Of a stretch of 64,000 bases of DNA, positions 8,522 through 18,349 are shown in pieces. Source of the stretch: Chryseobacterium arachidis. Lineage in GTDB: Bacteria > Bacteroidota > Bacteroidia > Flavobacteriales > Weeksellaceae. The position numbers and the translations under genes are program-made. Below the pieces are notes generated by a model that searched no databases, was not told the origin of the DNA, and worked only from the letters and a program-made list of their open reading frames with translations. Every line of letters starts with the position of its first letter. Position 1 is the stretch's first letter. The stretch covers positions 115,063-179,062 of the forward strand of contig NZ_FQUT01000011.1 of NCBI RefSeq assembly GCF_900129245.1. Direction: 5' to 3'.

Positions 8522-9325
8522 TTATAAATATTTTCCAAGGTTAAGTTCAACATCGCCATAGGTTTGTAATCCCTGGTCTAATAGTTTTTTAATTCTGGTT
8601 CTTGCTTCAGGTTCTGTTAATGATGCGAAGAAGGCTATCTGCGTTTCCATAATATGTTCATTTTGTGGAATAATTACCCTTTCGTTCATCGTTGCCTTTA
8701 TTTTCTTGATGATTTTCAAATCAAATGAGTCGATTCTTCTGGCTAAATTTTCTACGAATGCATCCAGTTCATTATCCGGAAACGCTCGATTGACCCAACC
8801 ATAATCAGCGGCAGTTTGTGCATCATAATCGTCACCACTCAAAATAATTTCCAAAGCCCTTGCCTTTCCTGTCAATAAATGGAGACGTTCCAGTCCGCCG
8901 CCACCTGGAAAAGAACCGATTCCGATTTCGGGTTGTGCAAAAACGGCTTTTTCCTTGCTTGCAAAACGCATATCGAAAGCCTGGATAAACTCGCTTCCCA
9001 AGCCTCTCGCTCTTCCTCTGATCGATGCAATGCTTACAAACGGAGCCTGTTCGAGACGTTTGGCAATATCGGGCCAAGATTTTGAAAGCCCTGTTTTTCC
9101 CTCACCCTTTGGAAAATCAAAAATATTAACCAATTCTGCGTGAGCAACATAAAAATCCGGGTTGGAACTTTCAAAAACCACTACTTTCAAATTTTCGTTG
9201 GCTTCCAATTCATCCATTAATGTTCTTAACTGAACCGAAAATTCAGGATCGAATACATTTACGGGAGGATGATTGATGGCTACTTTCCAATAGCTTTCTG
9301 TTATTTTTTGTGTTGTAAAAATCAT
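8522..9325 (-). CDS. enoyl-CoA hydratase/isomerase family protein
   Basis: This 267-residue protein has the crotonase fold: the first oxyanion-hole region at about 60-70 (ESSNPDFYVAHAEL) and the second at about 105-150, including ASIRGRARGLGSEFIQAFDMRFA and FAQPEIGIGSFPGGGG. Typical hydratases have two catalytic Glu; the Glu of QPEIGIG is present, and the other cannot be placed with certainty, so the reaction may be hydration, isomerisation or something else on an acyl-CoA. It is the first gene of a pair with the quinone reductase. A TAATTTTG box at 9376-9383 lies about 50 bp upstream, next to two CACAAAT repeats (9388, 9408). Confidence 0.88.
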   Translation of the reverse strand: MIFTTQKITESYWKVAINHPPVNVFDPEFSVQLRTLMDELEANENLKVVVFESSNPDFYVAHAELVNIFDFPKGEGKTGLSKSWPDIAKRLEQAPFVSIASIRGRARGLGSEFIQAFDMRFASKEKAVFAQPEIGIGSFPGGGGLERLHLLTGKARALEIILSGDDYDAQTAADYGWVNRAFPDNELDAFVENLARRIDSFDLKIIKKIKATMNERVIIPQNEHIMETQIAFFASLTEPEARTRIKKLLDQGLQTYGDVELNLGKYL

Positions 9326-9425
9326 AGTAATACTTTTAATTGATGTAAATCTTAGACATAACTTTTTTGTCTGTTCAAAATTAATTGCACAAATGCTGGA
9401 TTTTTAACACAAATCGGGGAATATC

Positions 9426-9530
9426 TTATCCTTTTCTCTGATTTCTGATGCCTGTAGGAGAAATGCCTTTAATCTTTTTAAAAAACCTGGAGAAATAAGG
9501 AACATTTGTAAAACCTAATTGGTAAAGCAG
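9426..9530 (-). pseudogene. C-terminal fragment of an AraC-family regulator
   Basis: On the minus strand the stretch encodes LLYQLGFTNVPYFSRFFK followed by KIKGISPTGIRNQRKG and a stop at 9426-9428. This is the second helix-turn-helix and tail of an AraC-type protein. The upstream part of the gene is missing: the sequence runs directly into the transposase remnant at about 9530, and no N-terminal half is found beyond it. The former gene stood in the same orientation just ahead of the enoyl-CoA-hydratase gene and may once have controlled it. Confidence 0.85.
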
Positions 9531-9532
9531 TA

Positions 9533-10250
9533 AATTGTTTTTACCACAAAACATTTACAATGTCTTATGAAAGACTAGTACCGAAACTAAAAGATTTGGA
9601 ATTGATTAGTCTTGTACTAACCGATGAATCCATGGGGGTTGATAGTGAAAACCATATATTTCGATATCTATCCGATACACTTGAACAAAAATAGACCGGA
9701 GTATCTATAATCGACGCAAACGTAGATCGGTTATAAGATTAATGAAATACGATTGAAATTAGCACAAAGTTTTAATGAATTTTGAGAAGCTATTCATTAT
9801 TGATATTATACCTGTTAAGGTTTGTAAAATATCCAGAAGCAATACTTAAAAAATCTGTAAAGATACTCAATACTGTTAAGTCCTGCTTCTGTTCATGATA
9901 TTCATTATTTAAAAGATATTAGAGAACAATGATCAGATTGCATCTTACTTGGTGATAAAAAATTTATCATCTGAAATTCAAATTGATTTGTTCAATTACG
10001 CACAGATTGAATTGGAACCCCCTACAAGACTAAATCAAAAAGATTATAAACCACAGTTTTATCTTTTCAAAAAATAACGCAAAAGAATTGAGACTCTTTT
10101 CTCACAACTTTGCGACCAATTTATGATTAGACGTAATTACGCAAAAAGTTTTGAAGGATTTAAAACCAGATTATTAGCTAAAATAACAACGTTAACCGTT
10201 TTACAATTTATTAACAGGGCTTACTTTAATAGAAACATCAATAACTTAAA
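9533..10250 (+). mobile_element. decayed IS982-family insertion sequence
   Basis: Fragments of one transposase appear in order but in different frames with stops. They are FYHKTFT then YERLVPKLKDLELISLVL and MGVDSENHIFRYL (9539-9690), SIYNRRKRR (about 9705-9730), EKLFIIDIIP (about 9783-9812), SPASVHDIHYLKDIREQ (about 9875-9925), IQIDLFNYAQIELE (about 9978-10018), and RKRIETLFSQLCDQFMIRR, NYAKSFEGFKTRLLAKI and INRAYFNRNINN (about 10080-10250). These are recognisable IS982-type transposase segments. The core is partly deleted (about 720 bp against roughly 1 kb for an intact element), so it cannot move by itself. I could not define terminal repeats or a target duplication. Confidence 0.85.
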
Positions 10251-10285
10251 AGTAAGTATTACATAAAATGATAAAGATAAAATAA

Positions 10286-11092
10286 TTACAAAATCCCATT
10301 AATAACCAGATGAGCAATAGCTTCCATGATATTTTTAACATTCAGCTTTTCAAAAAGTTTTCGCCGATGCCACTTCACGGTGTCTATGGAAATAAATAGC
10401 TGAGAAGCAATTTCACTTATACTATACCCCTGCAGATACAGCCTTATTACTTCAGTTTCTCTATCTGTGAGACGGATCTTAGATTCTTCCAGCCATTTTT
10501 TTTCGTTGTGGCAATATTTCCATACAGAATCAGATTTGTTTGATATGACCGTAATATTTCCGGAAGATTTTGATAGCGATAGTGATACATTGCAAAGTGC
10601 AGTTTTCATCTGGCCGTCTTTTCTGAAAGAAAGTGGTGTTATCTTATGATTTAAAAGGATTTTTTTGTTGAACTCATCAACGATATGAAAATCATACCCT
10701 ATCATATATTCTGATTTTTCCCTGATCGAAAACCTTTTCAAAAAATTGAAAAATATCATCCCGATACTGCTAAAGAGATTAAGATCCTGAGGAACCGTCG
10801 CTTTTTCGTATATATTTAAAATATTAGAAACTTCATCATTGATATTACTTAGATAATAGGTAGAGTTTTTAAGATGAATGGTCGTTCCTTTTTCATAATC
10901 AATGATAAATATATTTCCATTGGTAAACTTGTTAGCGGCCTGAATTGTTCTAAAAAACGTATAATCCTCGAGAGGTGCAATGTCTGATGTAACAAACTTA
11001 CTTACCTCAGCGGGAAGCTGATAGTTATTTTTCATATAAAATTCGAATTCATTGGTTTCTGTAAAACTACACAAAAGTGTAGCATAATTCAA
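10286..11092 (-). CDS. LuxR-type transcriptional regulator
   Basis: This protein of 268 residues (249 if the internal ATG at 11035, MKNNYQLPAE, is used) ends in a clear LuxR/GerE helix-turn-helix: LTDRETEVIRLYLQGYSISE then IASQLFISIDTVKWHRRKL, at about 205-245. The N-terminal 190 residues resemble a PAS-like sensing domain, with strands such as IFIIDYEKGTTIHL and YMIGYDFHIVDE; there is no receiver domain. Such stand-alone PAS-LuxR proteins are common in Chryseobacterium. It is transcribed away from the large T9SS protein gene at 11356 and could control it, which is inference from the divergent layout only. Confidence 0.85.
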   Translation of the reverse strand: MNYATLLCSFTETNEFEFYMKNNYQLPAEVSKFVTSDIAPLEDYTFFRTIQAANKFTNGNIFIIDYEKGTTIHLKNSTYYLSNINDEVSNILNIYEKATVPQDLNLFSSIGMIFFNFLKRFSIREKSEYMIGYDFHIVDEFNKKILLNHKITPLSFRKDGQMKTALCNVSLSLSKSSGNITVISNKSDSVWKYCHNEKKWLEESKIRLTDRETEVIRLYLQGYSISEIASQLFISIDTVKWHRRKLFEKLNVKNIMEAIAHLVINGIL

Positions 11093-11355
11093 ACTTTATT
11101 GATTTATTTTTAATGGAAAATCAATTACCATACATAAATTCAACAGTATAATATGAAAATATTACATTTCCAAAATATTTACATCCCACAATTTAGAATA
11201 ATTAATGATATAGATATTCCATTTCACGCACTTTTTACATAACAATATTTTATATGATAAAATTCCGAAACCGTATTATTCATAATCCTGTTCTAAGATT
11301 ATGACCTTTTATCTTCATAAATATTCATTACATCAAAAAAAATAATACTTTTAAT
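11093..11355. other. divergent gap, no gene
   Basis: This 263-bp A/T-rich gap separates the LuxR-type gene from the T9SS protein gene. It holds a weak hairpin (ATAATC and GATTAT arms, about 11280-11304) shortly before the plus-strand gene. I could not assign a convincing TAnnTTTG box. Confidence 0.4.
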
Positions 11356-14300
11356 ATGACAAAAACTAATACATCAAAATTTATATTGCGAAAGCTCATC
11401 TTCATGTGGCTTTTAGTCTTGCCGGTCATATATTTTGCACAAAACTCTGGAACCTATATCAAATGGAATTTCCAGGTGGGCTGCGCGGAGAATGCTTCCG
11501 AATATGATCCGAAAAATGATAACGGTGTTCTCTTTGAAAATATCGAACGCTCTGAGTGCATCCGTGTATGCGAGGGCAGCACTGTTACTTATACCGTTGA
11601 AGGTACCAATATCTCTAATGTACAATGGAACGTTTCCGGAGGTTCTCTGCAAAGCACTTCCGGAGCAGGAAATTCTATAGCAATAATACAATGGGGATCA
11701 GTAGGAACCGGAGCAATCCAGATTACCATTACCTATTCAAACGGAACTACCGAAAATCGGTCTTTATGTATTGATAAAATTAACAGCCCGAGAGCAAGGT
11801 TTATTCTGGCTGGCAATGCAGAACCACGGGTGTGTAGAAATACTCCTGTTTACTTCACTAATTTATCTGAACAAAACGGAGGATCTGATATCGTATATTA
11901 TCATTGGGATTTTGATGATGGCACTCCGCCTTCTTCAGCATTTGAGCCTGTTCATACGTTTACAGATCCGGGAGTTTATAATGTGACATTAACGGTTACC
12001 AATAAATGTAACTGCTCTCATAAGTACAGTATGAAGGTTGAGGTTGTAAAGTCTGAACCTGTTAAAATCAGCTGTCCTTCGGTAGTCTGCGAAGGAAGCG
12101 TTGCTACTTACACAGCAGATGACAACTGTGGAGGAGACTGGGAAGTTATAGGTGGAACAATAATCTCCAACAGTGGAACTTCTATTCAGGTTAAATGGGA
12201 TCATGTAGATCCTGCAGAAGGGTTCGGATATGTTTTATACAGATCACACTGTAACTGCCCTGAATGGGTAACCGTAAAAGTACCTGTAGTCCTTGGCAAG
12301 GTAGAAATAAAAGGTGAACAGGCAATTTGTGTTGGCAAACAATATAAATATGCACTTCCTCAATGGCCTTCTACCAGCCTGCAATGGAATATTTCAGGAC
12401 CTTCGGGAGCGCAGCTTACTTATAACGAACATAGAAATGAAGTTTTCTTAACAGCATACACTCCGGGAACCTATCTCCTTTGGTGTACCTATAAAAATAC
12501 GGTATTAGGTTGTGAAGGACGTGCTGAACTAAAGATTAATGTAGATCAGCCTGTACAAATACAGGGTGGAGCAGATCAAATATGCTCAAATTCGTCTTTG
12601 ACATTTACCTCTAATCCAAATACTGCTGTCATCTGGCAGGTGACGAAAGATAACACGGTACTTTATACCTCGCCTACTCCTGCAACGGCACTTTCCAATT
12701 ACCTATTCTCTAGTGCTGGTGTATATATGATCACAGCAACTAAACCAGGAGGCTGCACCGGTGAGCCTAAAATTGTAAAAGTAGTAGCAACACCACCTGC
12801 TCCATCCGGAAATATTACAGGTGAATTAAAAGTTTGCGCAGGTGTACCTTATGTATATACTCTAAGCACTATAGCACCTGGAACCGTTCCTGTTTGGGAA
12901 GTTACCAATGGAAGTATTCAGGGAAGCAACTCAGGACAGAGTGTTACAGTGATCTTTAACGTAGGAGCCACCAGTTTTACGGTTTCTGTTCGAAACAAAT
13001 CGTTGGATCCATTGGGATGTTTATCTGCTCCGCTAACACTTGCGGTACAAAAGGCAATCCCGTCTGCCATTATCACTCCAGCTTCAGTAGGCCCTTATTG
13101 CCCGAGTTCTACGATGACTTTCACGGCTGATCTGGGAGGTATTGTTGCAGACCAAATGGAGTGGTCTTTTGCGAGTCCTAACTTTGGTAGTTTTGTATCC
13201 GGGCAAGGAACTAATCAAATCGTTGTCAACTTTAATGAAATATCCAATAATATTGATACCACGAATCTTCGTCTTAAAGTAGTAAAATGCGGACAGGAGT
13301 TTTTCTTCGATTATACTGTAAAACTATATAAGCTTCCGGTGGTCAGCTTTACCAATATTCAGAATATCTGTCTGGGAGAAGCTAATCTAAGTTTCACAAT
13401 TGACCAGGGAGGAATCACCAGCGCTACAAATGTAACATTTACATTTTCAAACGGCTCTCCTCCACATATTGAACCTTTCAATCTTTCAGGGAATTACAGT
13501 TTTATCAATTCGGGATATATCCAGAACAACACGGGAGCCAATATTACACAGACTGTAACAGTAACAATCAATGGAGCATTTAACTGTACTTATAAACCTA
13601 CGGCAAATGCCAACTTCATTGTGTATCCTGAAACTAAAATTACGATTACACCTACCGCAAATTTAGAGATTTGTGATCCTAATAATTACATCCCTCATAC
13701 GTTGTATGCTAATATTTCAACAGGGCTTACCCCTTCAACGGTATTTGAATGGAGAAAGAATAATGTAATAATACCAGGGGCTGCATCAGATTCTTACACC
13801 ATCCAGGGAAATGATCCGTATGGAGTTTATTTTGTAAGAGTTAAAGACGGAAACAACTGCTGGGTAAGATCACAATCTGTTACTGTCATACAGAAATGTG
13901 CAGATACCAGCTGTTTTGGAGTAATTGAACCTATAATCACCGTTAATGCCAACTGGACAGGATGCAATACGCTGGCAGCCCAGGCATCTTATTCAGCAAC
14001 TCCCGACCAGGTAGAATGGCTTTCGAATTCGATATTGACTCTTCTGAGCGGACAAGGTACCAATAATGCGGTATTTACCACGGATGTTCCGGGAGTGCAT
14101 TTGGTAACCGTCCGTTTACGATTCGGCAACTGCTGGTTCAGTAAAACTATTGAGATTAAAAAACATTATCAGCCAAAATTCAATATTACACAGTCATGCA
14201 GCAGCAATGGTACATTCGACGTTACCCTGCACAACAATTCGCTGATATTTGATATTAATCAGAATAACATCAATTTTACATTTGGAGGAACAGGTCTTCC

Positions 14301-16275
14301 TAATCAAAATGGCCAGACCGTTACTTACAGTAATCTTTCACCGGGAACTTATACATTTACCTTAACACTAGCTTCAGGTGGTAATTATCCTTGTACAGTG
14401 TCTGAAACATTTGTAATTGATCCTGCACCTAATTTGAGCTTTACGGGATTATCGCCTATCGTCTGTAAAGGTGAAACAATAAATCTGAATGTAGTTGGAT
14501 ATAATCCGGCTAACACATACCGTTGGTATTTTGATGGAACCTCGTATGTATCCCCTCCGGGATCAGGAGGCGGAGCCGAAATTTCATTAAATAATTTTGG
14601 TAATAAGCAAGTAGTGCTTGAAGTTACCACGCCGCAAAACTGCGTTTACACCAGTCAACCACAAAATACTTTTGTGAATCAAGAAGACTTCAGTGGTTTC
14701 ATTACTGCCATGAATACCAATATTTGTGAGGGCAGCGGTGTAGTTCCTGTATTAACATATCAGGTAAATGCCGGATCTTTAACACCAAGCTCATATATTT
14801 GGATGAACGGAGATCAGGAAGTGATAGGAGCACCGAACATCAGCACCTTCACACCTACGGGATCCGGAAATTACTGGCCGGTATTGGTTGGAGCAACCGG
14901 ATGCAAAGTTTATGATCTGGCCTCTCAAGCTGTGGCAGTTACTGTAAGACCTAAGCCTTATGTTAACATATCAGCTACTGCAAATATTTGTGCGGGACAA
15001 TCTACTACCCTGTACGGAATTGTAACCGACAACACCTTGCAGTACCAATGGCTGAAGAATAATTCTCAGGTAACGGCTTGGGCAAACGCTCCTTATCCGA
15101 TTACTTTAAACACAGGTAATCTGGCTGCAGGAACCTACACATATACCTTAAAAGTAAGGCCGGCAAGTGATCCTGGATGTGAAAGTTCTAAAAACTTCAC
15201 CATTACTGTAAGCAATCCACCTTCTCAGATCGGTGTAAGTTACACAATACTTAACTGCCAGCCTTATGAGGTTCAGCTTACTGCTACAGGACCTTCCAAC
15301 GGACAATATAACTGGAGCAACGGAATGACAGGCCAGACCATAACAGTGAATCACGGTGGTGCGTACCGCGTAACATATACTGCCCCTTCAGGATGCTCGG
15401 TAGAAAATGATATTCAGGTCCCTCAAAGTCTTGAAAGTCTGATGTGGATTTTCCCTACAGGATGTTTCGATGTATGTCCAGACGGAACTTCGTATATCAT
15501 CGGGCCAAGAGGGCTTTATGATGGACATCACTGGCAACTGAACAACGCGAATATTCAGAGCGGCACTAATGATTTCATTTATCCTCTATTAATTAATCAG
15601 GCAGGAAACTACAATCTGCAAATTACTCAGGGACCATGTACACTGACCAGCGGAACCATGAACGTAAATCCTAATCCTGAAAAATGTAAGCTTGAACCGT
15701 GCAAAATTACTGTGCATATTGAAGGAGTAAGAGGAAATGGCATCCCGAATTATATTGTGTATGGTGCAATCTATAATTATGCAGCAAGCCCGGTTACTTT
15801 AACCATCACCAGTTCAGCTGGATATGGTACTTACAGTCCGTCTACCATCACAATACCTGCCGGTGGCATGTATGATATGTGGGCAAATCCTCTCCTGTTC
15901 ACACCAAATTCAAGCTTCCCTGGAGGTACGGACGGAATTGTGGTGCAGGGTTATGGATGTGAAGTAAAAGAACCGATTGAGTTTCCTAAGTATGGATCTA
16001 AAATGAGTGAAGGACAGCAGTCCATAAAAACAATTCAGCTGACACCAAATCCTGCCCAACATCAGGTTCAGGTTGCATTTGACACCGGTAATACTGAGAT
16101 CAAAGCAAAATTGTTAACCATTCATGATACATCCGGAACAATAAAGTACCGTCAGGAATTAAAATCAAGTTCAGGTAAAATTGATATTGATATTTCCCAA
16201 TGGCTACAAGGAGTATATATCGTAAATGTGATCACCACAGATAAGCCATTACAGGCAAAACTCCTCAAAAAATAA
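11356..16275 (+). CDS. large T9SS-secreted PKD/Ig-like repeat protein
   Basis: This 1639-residue exported protein starts with a signal peptide (basic head, then IFMWLLVLPVIYFAQ, cleavage near residue 29). A PKD domain lies at about 140-235, marked by YYHWDFDDGTPPS and the DPGVYNVTLTVTN strand. Most of the rest is a string of PKD- or Ig-like beta units, many opening with an I-C-x-G-type Cys (for example VCEGS, ICVGK, ICSNS, VCAGV, VCKGE, ICEGS, ICAGQ), so disulfides are likely. The last 80 residues are a type A T9SS sorting domain (LTPNPAQHQVQV, then GVYIVNV, ending LLKK), which directs export through the type IX system and usually surface anchoring. It is probably a surface adhesin or matrix protein. 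A perfect terminator follows. Confidence 0.92.
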   Translation: MTKTNTSKFILRKLIFMWLLVLPVIYFAQNSGTYIKWNFQVGCAENASEYDPKNDNGVLFENIERSECIRVCEGSTVTYTVEGTNISNVQWNVSGGSLQSTSGAGNSIAIIQWGSVGTGAIQITITYSNGTTENRSLCIDKINSPRARFILAGNAEPRVCRNTPVYFTNLSEQNGGSDIVYYHWDFDDGTPPSSAFEPVHTFTDPGVYNVTLTVTNKCNCSHKYSMKVEVVKSEPVKISCPSVVCEGSVATYTADDNCGGDWEVIGGTIISNSGTSIQVKWDHVDPAEGFGYVLYRSHCNCPEWVTVKVPVVLGKVEIKGEQAICVGKQYKYALPQWPSTSLQWNISGPSGAQLTYNEHRNEVFLTAYTPGTYLLWCTYKNTVLGCEGRAELKINVDQPVQIQGGADQICSNSSLTFTSNPNTAVIWQVTKDNTVLYTSPTPATALSNYLFSSAGVYMITATKPGGCTGEPKIVKVVATPPAPSGNITGELKVCAGVPYVYTLSTIAPGTVPVWEVTNGSIQGSNSGQSVTVIFNVGATSFTVSVRNKSLDPLGCLSAPLTLAVQKAIPSAIITPASVGPYCPSSTMTFTADLGGIVADQMEWSFASPNFGSFVSGQGTNQIVVNFNEISNNIDTTNLRLKVVKCGQEFFFDYTVKLYKLPVVSFTNIQNICLGEANLSFTIDQGGITSATNVTFTFSNGSPPHIEPFNLSGNYSFINSGYIQNNTGANITQTVTVTINGAFNCTYKPTANANFIVYPETKITITPTANLEICDPNNYIPHTLYANISTGLTPSTVFEWRKNNVIIPGAASDSYTIQGNDPYGVYFVRVKDGNNCWVRSQSVTVIQKCADTSCFGVIEPIITVNANWTGCNTLAAQASYSATPDQVEWLSNSILTLLSGQGTNNAVFTTDVPGVHLVTVRLRFGNCWFSKTIEIKKHYQPKFNITQSCSSNGTFDVTLHNNSLIFDINQNNINFTFGGTGLPNQNGQTVTYSNLSPGTYTFTLTLASGGNYPCTVSETFVIDPAPNLSFTGLSPIVCKGETINLNVVGYNPANTYRWYFDGTSYVSPPGSGGGAEISLNNFGNKQVVLEVTTPQNCVYTSQPQNTFVNQEDFSGFITAMNTNICEGSGVVPVLTYQVNAGSLTPSSYIWMNGDQEVIGAPNISTFTPTGSGNYWPVLVGATGCKVYDLASQAVAVTVRPKPYVNISATANICAGQSTTLYGIVTDNTLQYQWLKNNSQVTAWANAPYPITLNTGNLAAGTYTYTLKVRPASDPGCESSKNFTITVSNPPSQIGVSYTILNCQPYEVQLTATGPSNGQYNWSNGMTGQTITVNHGGAYRVTYTAPSGCSVENDIQVPQSLESLMWIFPTGCFDVCPDGTSYIIGPRGLYDGHHWQLNNANIQSGTNDFIYPLLINQAGNYNLQITQGPCTLTSGTMNVNPNPEKCKLEPCKITVHIEGVRGNGIPNYIVYGAIYNYAASPVTLTITSSAGYGTYSPSTITIPAGGMYDMWANPLLFTPNSSFPGGTDGIVVQGYGCEVKEPIEFPKYGSKMSEGQQSIKTIQLTPNPAQHQVQVAFDTGNTEIKAKLLTIHDTSGTIKYRQELKSSSGKIDIDISQWLQGVYIVNVITTDKPLQAKLLKK

Positions 16276-16290
16276 TCTTTTAAAATTATT

Positions 16291-16319
16291 CTGAAGGTTG
16301 TACTTGGTACAACCTTCAG
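16291..16319 (+). terminator. intrinsic terminator
   Basis: The perfect 13-bp arms CTGAAGGTTGTAC and GTACAACCTTCAG enclose a 3-nt loop and are followed by TTTTT. It lies just downstream of the 1639-residue protein gene. Confidence 0.92.
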
Positions 16320-16382
16320 TTTTTATCAACACATTGTGAATAAATCATTATATTTTTATAAATTCACGAACAAATTATTAAT

Positions 16383-18257
16383 ATGAAAAACCAAATCTAT
16401 TCTAAACTTTTATTTCTTTTTATTCCCTTTTCTATATTTTCTCAGACTTATCAATGGCAATGGGCCAAGCAAGGAGGTGGCAACAGTGGTTCGAGTGGGA
16501 CGGGCTTTACCGACACTACCGACGAAATGATAAGAAGTGTTGTCGTGGATAATCAAAACAATCATTACTATCTGAGTACTGTTTTCGAAGGTTCCCCAAC
16601 CATAGACGGACAAGCCGTGACGAGCTATAATGCAAGAGATCTTGTGCTGTTTTCAACAGATTGTCAGGGAAATCTACGGTGGAGCAAGACTATCGGAGGC
16701 TATGGAAGTTTGGAACATGCCTGGAAACTTGAGGTTGATAACAGCGGAGGGTTGTATATTATGGTAAATGTTGTAAATCAGGCTAACGTCAGCGCACCGT
16801 CAAATTACACGCCAATACACTTTGATACCAATATTTCAATGCCCATCGTTGCAGTCGGATATAACAGTCCTGATCCTGACCCGGGGATTAATACGGCATT
16901 TCTCCTGAAATATAATACATCAGATGGTTCTTTAGCATGGCAAAAACCTTTACAGGGTGCTGTAAACTATGCTTTAAGATCTTCAGACAACGGAATCTGG
17001 TGCATGGACAATGCTAAGAATATACACGCCATCATAGGATTTACAGCGGGTACCCATTTAAATGGGCTCATTACAGTGCCTTCCACATTTGTGAGTACTT
17101 TTCAGTATTACCTCGTGAAATTTTCTTTTGCAGGAGGAAGCATGACACCGGAAGCAAATCCTTTGCTGTTGCCGATCACAGGAAATCTAACAGCCGGAAT
17201 GACTGCAGGAAAAATACAAATGTTATATGATGAAACCCTGAACCAATATTATATCGCAGGATCTAAAAACCTGAATCCAGTAACCCCTACAAGTGTTTCA
17301 TACAATTCTAATCCGGTTAATAATGACGGATTTATTTTAGCCATCAACGGAGCCAATGGTAATGAAGTTTGGAGAAGAGAGCTCTATACTCCGAACATTT
17401 CTCTTCAGGATGACAAGATTTTTGGTCTTGTAAAAGACAGCAACTCTGACATTTACCTTTCCGGATTTTATTACCGAGGTACAGCCAATGATATCGCAAC
17501 TTTTGGCAACTATAATTTTCCTTTACCATTGAATACAGGATATAATCCTTTTGTGATGAAATTGGGTTCTGGCGGAAACGTTCAGTGGGCAAAAATAGCA
17601 GAAAGCTTATCTCCGAATAACAATGTTGGGTACCGTTTTATGAAAGGCAATCTGGTCATTAACGGAAATGAATTAGCTTTTGTAAAAGGAAGCCGATCCG
17701 ACATTTGGGGAAATTTTGCCATGACAAGACCCCAGAATGATCTTGCCGATCCGCTTTTGATTCGTTTTAATAAAAATGATGGAACCGTACTTGGCACCAA
17801 TGAAATTCAGAGCAATTTTGGTTTTCAGGATGAATTGACTTCCGTGGCTGTTGATAACGATGGTAATTATATTGTCGGAGGCTTTTTCCATAATCAATTA
17901 TTTACAGATCCGGCAGACGGAATAAATACTTTAACCGCAACGGGAAACAGTGGGAAATCTCAGTTTTTTGTGGCAAAATTGGCAAAATCTGCCTGCAGTG
18001 CACTTTCTGTGGAGGAAACAGCAGCTGAAGCAGGAATCAAGATTTATCCCAATCCGGTTCAGGAAGTTTTAAACATCAACAGCAAAGAAAATCTTCAGGC
18101 TTTTGAAATATATTCTTCTACGGGACAGTTTGTCACAAGAGGCAGTTTAAATTCTCCTCAATCTTCTATCAATACAACTTCTTTAAATACCGGAGTTTAT
18201 TATATAAAAATTAAAACAGCAAAAGCGACCATCACTGAAAAATTTATTAAAAAATAA
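16383..18257 (+). CDS. T9SS type A sorted secreted protein with beta-propeller-like repeats
   Basis: This 624-residue protein has a short signal peptide (KLLFLFIPFSIFSQ) and a body of repeats resembling SBBP-type beta-propeller units: W-x-W/WAK, G-x-G, D-x-x-G-N-x-Y/Q and similar, such as VVDNQNNHYYLSTVFEG, VDNSGGLYIMVNV, VKDSNSDIYLSGFY and VDNDGNYIVGGFF. The final 80 residues form a type A T9SS sorting domain (IKIYPNPVQEVLNI, then GVYYIKIKTAKATITEKFIKK at the end). It is therefore predicted to be secreted or surface-anchored by the type IX system. The ligand or substrate is unknown. It follows the 1639-residue protein on the same strand but after a strong terminator, so it has its own promoter in the 16320-16382 gap. 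Confidence 0.9.
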   Translation: MKNQIYSKLLFLFIPFSIFSQTYQWQWAKQGGGNSGSSGTGFTDTTDEMIRSVVVDNQNNHYYLSTVFEGSPTIDGQAVTSYNARDLVLFSTDCQGNLRWSKTIGGYGSLEHAWKLEVDNSGGLYIMVNVVNQANVSAPSNYTPIHFDTNISMPIVAVGYNSPDPDPGINTAFLLKYNTSDGSLAWQKPLQGAVNYALRSSDNGIWCMDNAKNIHAIIGFTAGTHLNGLITVPSTFVSTFQYYLVKFSFAGGSMTPEANPLLLPITGNLTAGMTAGKIQMLYDETLNQYYIAGSKNLNPVTPTSVSYNSNPVNNDGFILAINGANGNEVWRRELYTPNISLQDDKIFGLVKDSNSDIYLSGFYYRGTANDIATFGNYNFPLPLNTGYNPFVMKLGSGGNVQWAKIAESLSPNNNVGYRFMKGNLVINGNELAFVKGSRSDIWGNFAMTRPQNDLADPLLIRFNKNDGTVLGTNEIQSNFGFQDELTSVAVDNDGNYIVGGFFHNQLFTDPADGINTLTATGNSGKSQFFVAKLAKSACSALSVEETAAEAGIKIYPNPVQEVLNINSKENLQAFEIYSSTGQFVTRGSLNSPQSSINTTSLNTGVYYIKIKTAKATITEKFIKK

Positions 18258-18315
18258 GATCATCAGCAAACAAAATATCTGAATAAGATAATTCTGATAT
18301 AGATTGCTAAATAAG

Positions 18316-18346
18316 AATCCCAAGCAAAACATCTTTGCTTGGGATT
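18316..18346. terminator. bidirectional intrinsic terminator
   Basis: The perfect 13-bp inverted repeat AATCCCAAGCAAA / TTTGCTTGGGATT encloses a 5-nt loop, and a T-rich stretch follows on the plus strand. It lies downstream of the 624-residue protein gene, which converges with the metal-efflux genes. Confidence 0.85.
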
Positions 18347-18349
18347 TAA

